Shown here: one piece after another, positions 38,501 to 49,769 of the stretch | How the letters are laid out: each line of letters starts with the position of its first letter | Position numbering within the stretch: position 1 is the stretch's first letter | NCBI RefSeq assembly: GCF_000327385.1 | Contig: NW_008709919.1 | Span: 1,555,921-1,619,920 of the forward strand | DNA length: 64,000 nucleotides | Direction of reading: 5' to 3' | Origin: Lottia gigantea | Taxonomy: Eukaryota > Mollusca > Gastropoda > Lottiidae | The notes under the pieces: model-generated | Database searches by the model: none | Told to the model about the DNA's origin: nothing | What the model saw: only the letters and a program-made list of their open reading frames with translations | Made by a program: the position numbers and the translations under genes

Positions 38501-41500
38501 ATACAAATTTTAGAAAAACCTATTTAATATTCATTTAATAGAATAACTTGATGTACAGAGACAAGCTCAAATAGATCAGTTGTTTGAAGATAGCTCAGCA
38601 TGAAACTCTGATTAACGTGTTTCAAGTTCAGTTTTAATATTGTTAATTTGAACTAAATAATCAAATCAACTTACATGCCCATTTTCCTGTTCCAGCCAAA
38701 CTAGGATTAGCTGCCAAAACTACAAATAAACAAAATTAAAGATTAACGCTTGATGTAACCCGCTGCTATTGTGGTTGGACTAGGTGAACATTTCAAACAA
38801 TGTGAGAACCTTGTTGATGGGTCTTAATCCTACCGAACAACAAACTAAACAACGAAACAATTTACTTACATCGTGATCGTCTTGAAATTTCTTTACCAAC
38901 CAGATCAGCTGAAGAATTAATAAATGAATAAATAATACACTTGTGTATGGTTAACAATTAAGAATGAGGTAAACACAATCACCATTGTTCTTTAGCAGAG
39001 TGAGTGAGAGCGGAATTTCTTTACATGACATGACTTGCATGGTTACTTGAACAAATGACGTCTGTGGGTTCTAATTTCGTGTGAAAGTCCGATGACCTTG
39101 AATAAGTTATCCTCACTCGTAGTTCCAGTCGACCCGGCTATAAATGATAATTGCCGAGATAATCCGAGAAAGATCCAAGCCAAAAGGTTTGTTCAAGAAA
39201 CAACTGGTAGAAATGATTTGTAACTGTGAACCTTAGTGATTATCCTTGTAAAATATGGTTGTTTCGTATTGTTGCTTGGTATTTGTTCGACGTTACCAAT
39301 AACGTCAAGATTTTAACGCTATGACAGCCCTAAAGCTTTATTTGGTTTTATATATTATGCCAAAAACTAAATATCATCATTACTTACAAAGTAATCCATT
39401 TCGCTCCCGGGGATTTAATACTGAAAAATAATATTCAATTTATATGATTTATTGAATCAATCCATTTTATAATAACAATACTATAAACTGTATGTCACGA
39501 TCAAATATGATTCTTAATAACATTCTCAGACATAAAAACATTGCAGGGTAAACCTAAGAGAAAATCACGAAATAGAAAGGATTTATTGGGAGAAATGGGA
39601 TTATGCAATCGATCAATAATCATGAAAGGGGTAAGGAAAAGACAAAGGTTGAAAACCCCTGCTCTAAAAGGTTTCAAAAATGTTAATTCAGGCTGTGTAT
39701 CTGGGACGTTAGTCTTTGGCAATTCCAGAGCAACTTCGCAAGATAAAAATTTCTAAAATGATGCCATCATATGGTCAAATGACCATGATTCATATTAAGA
39801 TATTAGGAAAAACACCTTTGGGATGTGCCAAATGGATTTACTTTACATCGCCTTAGTAACTATAAATTTTGCAAAATGAAAGCAAATGTTTGCCAGTTTT
39901 TATTTTTAAGATATGTTTATTGTTTGTACTGAAAAGTTTGAAAACTACTTACATGGACTTTGGGTTGAACAAATTGCTATATAAAAAGAAAAGGGTAAAT
40001 ATTGTTTTAATGTAAAAAGAACTTGTTTTAATGCCATGTTCAAATGTAGGACTACTGGTCATAAAATAAATATACCAAATAAACAATATAAGGTATGCAG
40101 ACCATCTGTAAGGTTGTCGAATTGACAAACTCATTCGCAGCGTAACATCTGGTGCAACAGTGAGTGTGATTGGTCCCACCACCGCAATACTCATCTGGTG
40201 AGCGTAAATTCAATGAAGTGTCTGGTTTAACCATTGCTGGCCACAGAACAACCACATTCACCGGGCTATCGGTGTAATAAATGCAATGTAATCAATACAG
40301 CCAACAAGAGCCCTCGACAAAAAGACTGTTAACAGTATGGCTTTCTGTAAAGACCTCCCATTGGCTGTATTCGGTAGCATACGATCCAATCAAATCGCTT
40401 CATTTACAAATTTCTATGAAAGAAGAAAGGTGGCTATTGCACTCAAGGTATAAGTAAGAAATTCGCAATGGCTTGACATTGTGCAGAAGGTAAAAGGGAT
40501 GCTAAAGTAAAAACTAAAGTAACAGTAGGGCGCCTGTATCGCCTTGATGGTCATAATAGTGCCAACAAATGGAACTTCAATTTTCCGTGATAACTATTCA
40601 CGTTACAAAAATCGGAAGTGACAGCAAATAACTATATTACTCACTTTCAACGGATGGAGCTGAAAAAATAAAATGAATAAAATCCTTATCCAGGCGTCTC
40701 ATAAAAAAATAAAATTCGTGTGTCTAGAAACATAAATCATGAATCAAAAAACGAATAAAGTTAGAAGAAAATCACACTTGTCAAAAATCTTCACACAAAT
40801 CATTTTTCAACATAAAGAACCCATTGTAACAAGCTTCATAATATTGTAATAATATGTGAAATTCTTGACATATTATATCGGCTGTGATTGATTGAGTGAT
40901 AGATTTTGATTGTGCTTTTACGTGATGCGCCAGTTCATATAGACACGATTCTCGATTTCTAGTCAAAAATTTGCTAAGTTGTGCTTCGTACTGCAGTCCA
41001 ATTTTCGCCTTTGTCAACGAAGGAGGATAATTATATCTTGGCTATTTCAATCAAAATTTCATAAAACGTTTTGCCACGCATCACCTATTGACATTACACG
41101 CCAAAATCCAAAATGTTACAATTGGCAGTGTTTGATCAGTTCCATACAAAACACCAATAAACCATAAAAACGCTTTGCAACGCTTAACACAAAGGTGTAG
41201 TTGTTATTTTTCATGCCATTAATCGTTTTGCCAATATACATCTATGACTTATTCAATTTGCATCACATGTTCTAATTTCAGCATATTAACAATAATTCGT
41301 TAGTTCAATGCATCATGGTCAATCACGTTGTTGTACCGAGTGTTGTGTCGTATTTCAAACATAATTTTGACAATAGATTCATTTTAAGCAATTATTGGAT
41401 TGACGACTCCGCATGCAATGTTGTATGAGTAACATTTTGACGAACACATATCAACAGAGCTTGAAAATATCTGGACCATGCAGATAGATTGCGACCTCAG

Positions 41501-44500
41501 AGTTGAAATTTGTGAATAAACTTACCCATTCTTAAGTATGCTGGAATCTGCATCGCGCCCATGCCTGATGGAAATGCATCTGAAAGATAGCGAATTTTCA
41601 GATAAATAATGGGTACGAGTCGATGTTATACGCAATCAAACCACAGAATGTACATTTAACACTATAATCTAGAAATGTTCGTATCGATGATTCTGATTTT
41701 GTCTACGAACGACAATATCCGGTCAATTAGCCATTGAGTTTCCAATGGTTGAGACCATGGTTGTAGGTTCCAAAGATGTACATTGGTTGCTTATTTCGGT
41801 AAAATTGGGAGGCATATTAACTACATGGGAGGCAGGGTATATCTAGAATCGCCAAACAAACCCGTTTTGGTAGTTCAGAAGGGGCGCAAAGGTTACTGAA
41901 GCGAATGGAGACAAATAGGAATGAGTATGATTGCAATAGGGCATTTGCAGACCAAGTATTATCTTGACAGTTAACCTTATGTAAAGATGATTGTTGTACT
42001 TACTTCCGGCAGATAGTCCAAGGGTCGAGTCCAGTGGATCTGAAAATGTTAAAAATTCGGTATCTAATTCATGTTCTTTGATTTCTATTCGTACCTATAT
42101 TTACATTGGCTTGCTTACAAGGATTTTGATGATCTGTAGAACACTTGCGTATATAGATGAGATTGCATTTCATAATTCATTGATGATAGGTTTGGACGTT
42201 TTGTCAAGAATTTTTATATACTGGTCGGTATTACTAGTAAAGAGAAGCTTTTAAATCTTTTCCTTAATATGAAGATGGATTCCCTTATTTTCATTTATGA
42301 TCGAAAATGTCAATACTTATATGAATAGAAAGTAGATGTGTTCTAATGATTTCAACAAATACCAGTCTGTCTCACATGTCCATAATAAATTCATAATTAG
42401 CTCAATTAGAAGAGAATTACCAGAAGTATTCCAATGAATGACCAATCAACAAAGGTCAAAAAGTATTTTTTTGTTTATCCAGACTGTACATACATGGACA
42501 TATATGATTTGTTAAAACTCTTAATTATACGCATTAAGAACATTATGATATGATTAAGAATAAATGATAATTCATTAGAAACACCAATTAATCAAATAGT
42601 TTGCTTATATTGACATTAAAAAATAAGGAAACCCATCTTTAACTGAAAATATTCTATAATTTTCCAAGAAATTGACATTATACTTACTTCCGCCAGTAAG
42701 TCCAAGGGCCTGGTTCAAATTATCTGAAAAATGTTTAAAATTCATCATTATTTTGGATTCCATTTCTTAGATATGTATTGTCTAAAAAATCTAAGGCTTA
42801 TATATTGTAACATAATTCAAAGCATTGGTTTATAATAAAGATAATGACACAGTACAGATGTAAAATCATACTTACTTCCGCCGGTAAGACCGAATGTATC
42901 TGAAAGAGACAAGATTTGCATTATTTTGAATCAAAATACAATAATAACTTTACAATTATTATTTTACAATCAATTTTGTGATATTATGCTAGTAAAAGAG
43001 TTATTTCTATCCAGCCTCTCGAGACTAGGGGTACAAATAGAGGACTGACCGTCTCGATGAGGGGACAACGTATACAAATCATGTTTTCTTAATTTTTCAA
43101 AAATGGTGGGGATACAAATCGGCTGCAAACCATTTTCACTCTTCTCACACTTGCGCCGCCACTGTTTCTATCTTTTTGTGTAACAATTTAAAGTCTATTC
43201 TGTATGTAAGCAGTGAGGTGAAACCACGTACAAAACTTGTCAAGAATTGCATACTTCATAAGGTTACTTCTATCACAAGTGACGTAACTATGAAAATTTG
43301 AAAATATGCAAATAAAATAGCCTATATCTATATAACTACTTACGTATGCTGATGATGTTGGCATCTGAAATATAAATAAAATAAAATAATTATTTTATAT
43401 AGAGTTGAAACAGCTTAAACTACTCAAGGGTGCTTTAAGAGACCATTCCACTAAATACTGGTATTCAGTAATCTTTGACAGCACAGAATAATCAAATGAA
43501 TACTATTCTGGTAAAGTTTAGCAGAGCCAGGTTCCTTTAAAAAAATCTTGGTCGTTAGTGTAGAATTCTACATAGAGAAATACACATTTTTTTTCAGGAA
43601 CGAGGCTCTGGAAGGTTTGTTTCTTCCCTTTTGACTTTATTTACACAATTTTCACATAACAAGGGACATAACTCACATATTTTTCGATGTTCTCAAATTT
43701 GCAAGGGTTCATCATAGATTGATAATAGAACATTTGGACTAGTTTTTATAAAGCCTGCCAAGAATTATGATATCTAGAAAATTTAGAAGCTACGAATCGA
43801 AAAACTGACGTCGAATACCTTTTGATTTCCGGAGAGTTTACCTATATCTGATTATGAGCCATTTTCCATTAAGATCTGCACCGTCTTGTGTTTGCGAAAT
43901 TTGAATATAAAATTATCGGTAGGGTCACTTGTTGTGAGATTTAGACAATTTCTCCAAGTTTTATCCAAACCTTAATATGCGTATTGTCTTCTGTTGTGTT
44001 CATTAGTAATTGAAAAGGATCGACAAAAAGGCCTAATGATTACAAAAAAGTTATTCAAATTATTCAAAAAATTGGTATAATGTGTTCCAAAATTAAATTA
44101 ATTGGTCTGTCCTCTTGACGTTGATTCAGTGTATGTCACAATGAATATACATTATGTAGAGCAGATGCAATGTGACAGCTTCGAAAGTTTAAATCACGTT
44201 TTCCATAATTAGAATAAAATTAACATTAACCAAACTGCCGGAAATGATGGCTAATCAAAGGGATGTCGTTTGGTCGACCTTGCAACAATCTGCATGGGAG
44301 TTTTGATGGATTTAGTAAACCTGAAAGTCCCGACGGCTGAAAAATCGCAATTGTCGACAGTTGTGGTCAACTCTCTAACAAAATGGATCGTGTCGTCGAC
44401 ATTAGTGGTCGAATTCTGCAACCATTCATTTGATCGCAGTTGCTGATAGTCAACCATTCGTAAATGAGACAGTTCGCCATTTAGAGTGGGGGTGGGGGGT

Positions 44501-44856
44501 TCTTGAATATATATAAATAGTCTTCAGAAGTACTAGAAATGTAAAACAAATCGCATAAACAAATTTTCTTAAAAAATAACTTTCTATTTCTATATATTTC
44601 TAGCTTAGCTAGAGAATTCCCGTTTCTGAGATTTGTCCCTTTAACGACGCTCATGTCGACTGCGACTGATCCGATCATATGCTCCGAGTCAATCGACCAT
44701 ATTCCCCCTCAAATAATTGATAAATTTAACAAATTAACAGAAACAATATGCACATATGCGTATAATAGGTTCGTTAATACCATTGTTAATTTCATCAAGA
44801 CTGTTCTGGTTATACTTACATAGCACTATACACGTTACAAAATAGTTCCACATCAT
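35533..44856 (-). CDS. 16-exon secreted micro-exon gene, Met/Gln/Pro-rich C terminus
   Basis: Minus-strand exons in order: 44856-44820, 43364-43344, 42899-42876, 42723-42688, 42039-42004, 41579-41526, 40659-40645, 39976-39953, 39420-39388, 38908-38870, 38719-38675, 38375-38340, 38092-38078, 37215-37186, 36725-36699, 35939-35533. They total 879 nt, 292 residues plus stop; all 15 introns are phase 1. The start MMWNYFVTCIVLYANIISI is a signal peptide split by the first intron. Exons 3-5 repeat FGLTGGN / ALGLTGGN / LGLSAGN. A middle part has scattered Cys (STGCDGFTCDMVRG), and the last exon (residues 158-292) is Gln/Pro/Thr-rich, then NNPAFQEQLMRLVSNMMMQ and Met/Gln repeats. No known domain is recognised. 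It faces the 29-exon gene tail to tail across 2.6 kb and shares its exon phase, its (N/D)PL...LGGG-type motif and its Met-rich helix, so a common origin is likely. Probably secreted; function unknown. Confidence 0.85.
36080..36205. repeat. Family 3-like element, intronic copy in the 16-exon gene
   Basis: GGTGGGTGGGGGGATTGCG to CCTCTTTGGCTCCGCCACTG, with internal ATTTCCAACCTAGCTATG shared with the copy at 63845. Part of an open frame overlaps it; that frame is not supported as a gene. Confidence 0.5.
38404..38527. repeat. Inverted-repeat element, family 1, short copy
   Basis: It starts AAGGGATTGTAAAGAGG and contains ACACTAATAGCACC, meeting the inverted half GATGCTATCAGTGTCCCC after a small loop. 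It sits in an intron of the 16-exon gene. Confidence 0.7.
38983..39270 (+). repeat. SINE family B, full-length copy in an intron of the 16-exon gene
   Basis: It has an A-box-like TAGCAGAGTGAGTGAGAG near 38993, a B box GTGGGTTCTAATTTC near 39063-39077, the conserved core and the TCCTTGTAAAATATGG tail. It is the best guide here to the family's full length, roughly 280 bp. Confidence 0.7.
40318..40490. repeat. Inverted-repeat element, family 2, left arm truncated
   Basis: Core CCCATTGGCTGTATTCGG and right arm AGGTGGCTATTGCACTCAAGG...GGCTTGACATTGTGC match the 46-kb copy. Confidence 0.65.
43010..43165. repeat. Family 3 element, intronic copy in the 16-exon gene
   Basis: It has GACTAGGGGTACAAATAGAGG at one end and CACTTGCGCCGCCACTG at the other, the same layout as the 45.4-kb copy. 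Confidence 0.55.
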
Positions 44857-44906
44857 GTTCGAAAATTTGGTATCTGTCCTTTCTTGTTACAATTTAGTTT
44901 ATGTCG

Positions 44907-44913
44907 CCTTATA
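44907..44913 (-). promoter_or_regulatory. TATA-like element upstream of the 16-exon gene
   Basis: TATAAGG on the minus strand lies about 50 nt before the ATG at 44856, leaving room for a leader of about 25 nt. An alternative is that the CAG at about 44875 is a splice acceptor for a non-coding first exon. Confidence 0.35.
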
Positions 44914-45159
44914 TTACTTGAACTGTTAACTTCTTTTGTTATACGTCATATGACCCCAAGGGACAACTCTGACTGTCAAGACTTTTATTTATTACGAACG
45001 GTGATCCTTTGACGTGAACATAAAAAGCGTGACATATTAGGCTAAATATACATAGAAACGTTAAAGTTTCTTTGCCAGACTATATAACATACGCCAACGA
45101 CAGCAATCAGGAATTTAACGAAGAAAGAGATAACAATGTTTTAAAAGGAATTCAACTTA

Positions 45160-45265
45160 AATTCACGAGGATCGTTTCTACCAGCTGGTCCTTGGCCAAA
45201 GCTCTTGGCATTGGTCGCTCTCGGATTATATGTCGTACCTATTTACAGCTGAGTCGACTGTAATA
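45160..45265 (-). repeat. SINE family B, tail-half fragment
   Basis: The plus strand shows CACGAGGATCGTTTCTACC and GGTCCTTGGCCAAAGCTC, the reverse complement of the family tail and core; the promoter half is missing. Confidence 0.6.
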
Positions 45266-45365
45266 ACGCATATTTCACGACAGCATATTATATCATTTAT
45301 AATGTACATAATTCGAAGTAGTGTCAAAAATTTGACATCTGACATTCATTGAAGAATCTTGGATC

Positions 45366-45653
45366 TAGTGGCGGCGCTAGTGAGGGTACAAGGGGGTCCC
45401 CCAATAAAGATGGTTTGTACCCCCATTTGAACCCCCATCAAAGACGATTTTGCTCCAAAATATGTTTCAGAAGTCACCAAATCAATTCTATTTTCCGAAA
45501 GTTTCTCCTTCACTCTTTCAGGTGTTCAGTTGTATGCTCTTGTCGCTTCCACAGAGCTGTCACATTTTGAATTCAACATCAGCAGATGTCCCCTCATTAT
45601 GTCAGTGTGCCCTATTTGTGCCCCCAGTCTCGGGAGGGTGGCGCCGCCACTGC
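45366..45653. repeat. Short inverted-repeat element, family 3 (GC-rich ends)
   Basis: Perfect 11-bp inverted ends AGTGGCGGCGC (45367-45377) and GCGCCGCCACT (45641-45651), with runs of G inside the left end and runs of C inside the right. Internal frames are not genes. Confidence 0.7.
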
Positions 45654-46165
45654 TCGGATTGAGTGGAAAAAGTCGAAATGAAACTGTTGTAAAGTATTTG
45701 TTGTGATTTTCCTATAGCTTAAGACAAATGTTTCAATCTTTTTCTTTCTATTACCCCTTTCGGGATTCTTGATCGGTTGTATTATCTATCCCCATACCCC
45801 ATATAAAACCTCGTGATTTTCGCTTCGCTTTTCCTTGCTACTTTTTTCATGTTGGAGACCCCTTTCGTATATTTTTCCAGACTTTTTCAATGAGGCAAAA
45901 AAGAGCACCGGAAAATAAGACTTTTGTCTCTTCCAGACGTTATTAACATTTTCCCATTCAGATATAACCACTTACGTCATCAGCTCTACACGATTTCATC
46001 TCATCCAGATAAAGACGCAATTGTTTAAGGAAGAACAGTGACTTAGTATAGAGTTGAATAGTTGAAATTAGTACTAAATAATCCCAACATAAAAAACCTT
46101 AATGATAAATGATGACCACAGTAAGGAATCCATCACACAAAACTTCAACATTACTCAGTCAGCCT

Positions 46166-46410
46166 CTTCATAATGTCAAGCTCTTACGACCTTTGTCTTA
46201 TACCTTGACTGTATCATTTCTTGTATCACAGAAGTTTGTTAATACAGTGCCATAATTTTTATGCTCTTTCTGTCTCGGGCTCTGATTGGCTGTATTCGCA
46301 AGTGTACAAGTCAATCATATCGCTGTATTCCTTGATACAAGAAGCTATGTGGCTATTATAGTCAAGGTATAAAACTAAGTTCGTAATAGCTTGACATTGT
46401 GAAGATGCTC
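46166..46410. repeat. Short inverted-repeat element, family 2, complete copy
   Basis: The left arm CTTCATAATGTCAAGCTCTTACG...TATACCTTGACTG and the right arm AGTCAAGGTATAAAACTAAG...AGCTTGACATTGTGAAG are reverse complements of about 70 bp around a core with GATTGGCTGTATTCGC. No coding capacity. Confidence 0.75.
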
Positions 46411-48519
46411 AGAGAGTTGAAGGTAAGTTCGCGAATTCATCTTAATAGAAACACGGTGATTCGTTTCCGCTTTCCTTGAGACATTTTATAGATTTATCAA
46501 ACATTTGATTCATTAGGTGAGGGTCGAGTAGGGTTCACAAAATTGTTACAGGGGAGGCAAAGCAATTCTAAAATTACAGCAAATTTGGTTGGAGTTTGAA
46601 GGGCAAAGTCTCAGTTTACAATTACATAAACAGGGTTTTGTTTCAATCCCCATATAAGAAATAGGACTTGTCTTTGTAAGGGAGCCTCTGGATATGTTTC
46701 TCATCTCAATTTTTTCAGATTAAGGAAACGTTACGTTTGTCTGAAAATCGTATCAGCTGAAGAAGCGCAATTATACTGACCAGTAGTAACTAATCATGAG
46801 AATCAAATAACTGTCCTGATATATATATATAGTTCGTCTTCTCGCTGTCGCCGATGGGGTCATTGAAGTCCACATCACATTATGCCCATCGCGGAATTTT
46901 TTTCGTACAATCATATAATTCGATCATCCGATTTTAGCGTTTTGCCAAAGTAAAAAATACTAAACATTTTCAAATTCCAATTTTCTGACAAAACTTGGAA
47001 TAACTGCATAATGATATTAAACTTAGGGTCAAATACCAATTTGAGCCGATTGCAACAATTGGTGAGTTTTTGTCGAAATTGAAAACTTGACGACATTACA
47101 AATTACTATAATTATTATATGTAATAGGTTTTCCATTGTATTACCTTGTGTTGGTACCCAAAAAATGGAATAATAATTTGAAATGGCTATCGTAGGTATA
47201 GGTTACCGTCCTTTGCAAGCACAGTTTATATATATCTCATATATATGTCAACATATGGTATAATCAATCATAAAATTAAAAGAAAGATGAGGAACGAATA
47301 AAACGAGTTATATATTTCTATAACATGTGTACCAGACAAACAACATAGGGGGAAGCCGAGTTAATAAACTCATTAACCTATATATTATTCAGATGTTGAA
47401 AAAATTGGTCTTTTCCTCTAACCAAACCTAACCAATTTACAAACTTCCAATCTGTAGTATACGGGCCTCGGTTAATGGTCGGATCCGAGCCCATAGACGT
47501 GTATTCCATGGCAGCCCATCCGATCTGCAACAATGACATCAATTATCTCCACCTATGCCGGGATTATGTACATTCATAATGTATTGAGATCAATCTCTTT
47601 GAAATCTCTGACCTAGGTCACAGAGCATTTGATACTCATGTGTTTGCTGCGATGTCGTCTTCTAAAAGGCTTGTCATACAGTTTTTGAAATAAAAAATTA
47701 AAACAGTACATACAGAAAAATTCAAAGAGAAAACGTGATAGACTGAGGGAGTTTCATTACTAATTCGTTCTATATGCATAACGTTAGTCTAACCGAACTT
47801 GTCAGCATCTCAAAGTGAAACGTAACATAACTACGACACCTTGTGACTATCACGTACTGTAGTGACGTATTGCTTTACAATATGATGATATATTTGGAAA
47901 TTTAGATTTGATTTGAATATCACGAAGAGTAACTAATCCAAAGAAGCGCCTTAACACTATCATCAGTCAAATTGTGACACTATTAAGATTTATGAATTGA
48001 AAAATATGGTACCCTTAAAGCCTAGAATGTCTAACCTTGTATAACAAAACAAAGCAATAAATAAAAGTAGACATGTTCGACATCAACAAGTTCAATTCAG
48101 TTCATTGTCGTATACTACGTATATTACTTAAATTGGTCTTAAAGAGAGGTTGATAGTACTCCAATATAGTTCATGATTTTCGTGCCTGTGTTTATATTAC
48201 AAAACAAATCATAGAAATGGATACGTAGAAGCATGTAAATTGGCCAGTTTGAAAATCACGTGACATCACATAATAACAACAGCTCGTCCACTTTAAAAAC
48301 CATATGTGCGAAGCAAATTTTAATCATTTAACTCCGTGAAAATCGATAATTCCCACTTATGTTTAATTAAAGGTGTTAGGTTTATAGCAGACACTTCCAG
48401 CATGTATTTGCACAATTTTGATTTCCAGTCCAAGATCTGCGACTCTGCGATGAAAGCTGAATCGGACAGCCGAGATTGAGCGCTGGGAAAGCAAACATGT
48501 AGAATACTATATCTTCTTT

Positions 48520-48804
48520 AGGATTGTAAAGAGGATTTCTAAACTTTTTCCGAGTACACTGATAGCATCAAATTGCACCATTCCAGTTTTGCCACACGTC
48601 TGTGGTTCCTGTAATTCCACTAAACTAACTGTTAAGCGATGGGCCTTATGTGATACAAACATATTTTACGATGAGTGACGTCATCAAACACTTATTTTTT
48701 GTGGAATTGTACACCAACACACAGACTGAAAATTGAATGGTGAAAATGTATATTTCAGCGTCCCCAATACACAAAAATTAAAAAAATTATTTACAATCCC
48801 CTTA
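48520..48804. repeat. Inverted-repeat element, family 1, longest copy
   Basis: It starts GGATTGTAAAGAGGATTTC and ends ATTTACAATCCCC, with inner halves also complementary (TAGCATCAAATTGCACC and TTGAATGGTGAAAATG). At about 285 bp it is the best guide to family 1. Confidence 0.75.
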
Positions 48805-49769
48805 AGTGACCCCGATAATAATTCAAGAAATTTTCAGAAAAATCAAATATGCGCATAAATTAATGTAATCATGCAATCTATCTAGACATCTCCTACGTTC
48901 TAAATTGTTTGTTTACCAGCTAGTCGGAGTCTCAATGCAATAAAAATAGATTTTATTGATATTTTATGTAAACGTCGTTTCATTATAGAAAGTATGAAAT
49001 CGATCATTACAGTAGATCTGTGATCTAAATTGTTAGTTGCTATGGAAGCTACATGATTATTGTTATGGACTGAATAACTATTTGAATTGATACCAGTAAA
49101 TTACGGTACTTGACTACTGGAGCAAAGGTAAGAATACTAAACACTAAATTTTAGTCATTTTAACGGGATATTTGTACTGTTGACGGGACATCATATTCAA
49201 ATCATGCTTAGGGAAAAATACGGAGTGATAATGTATCTCAGGATCAATTGTAATAGTTCTATATAGCTCTTCAAACAAACCGAGACATTGTGAATTACAA
49301 GGTCCAAAGATCCCTGGACAGTTAAATCGACAAAGAGTACACCAATCGATTCAAAGTTAGAAATATCCGAAATATTCAAGACTGGTGTCATTGCTTTTTG
49401 TAGTATATTTATGTGTGTATTTTAAACTAAAATCATACTAGCGTCTCTCATTGTCATGTAATAAATAAGCTTATATATTGCTCTGTAATCTTGGTCAGTG
49501 CTTTACACCCGAATACCAATGCCATTGTCCTGAAAAATTGTCGTCATATCACGTTGCATAGCCTTGTTCGTTTTCTCTAGCCCAGCCAGCAGAGGAAATG
49601 TAATGCTTCGGTTCATTTACATTAATCATACTGTGAAAGTAGCCTATTTTCGTTTTGTGCTTCGCTTGGTCCTTCTGCACTGGTAAAGAAAGTACTGTAT
49701 CAGCCAACCCCGAATTCACATCCTAATCCTTAAACATACGAGCGAATTCCATTTCAGAAATATTTAAAT

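Larger units (their letters stand above)
44914..49769. other. Repeat-rich intergenic region before the EML-like gene
   Basis: It holds the SINE fragment at 45160, the family 3 element at 45366, the family 2 element at 46166 and the family 1 element at 48520. The rest shows nothing I can name. Confidence 0.55.

Noticed and set aside
45349-45662. Two overlapping frames of about 70 codons
   Set aside because: They lie inside the family 3 inverted-repeat element.
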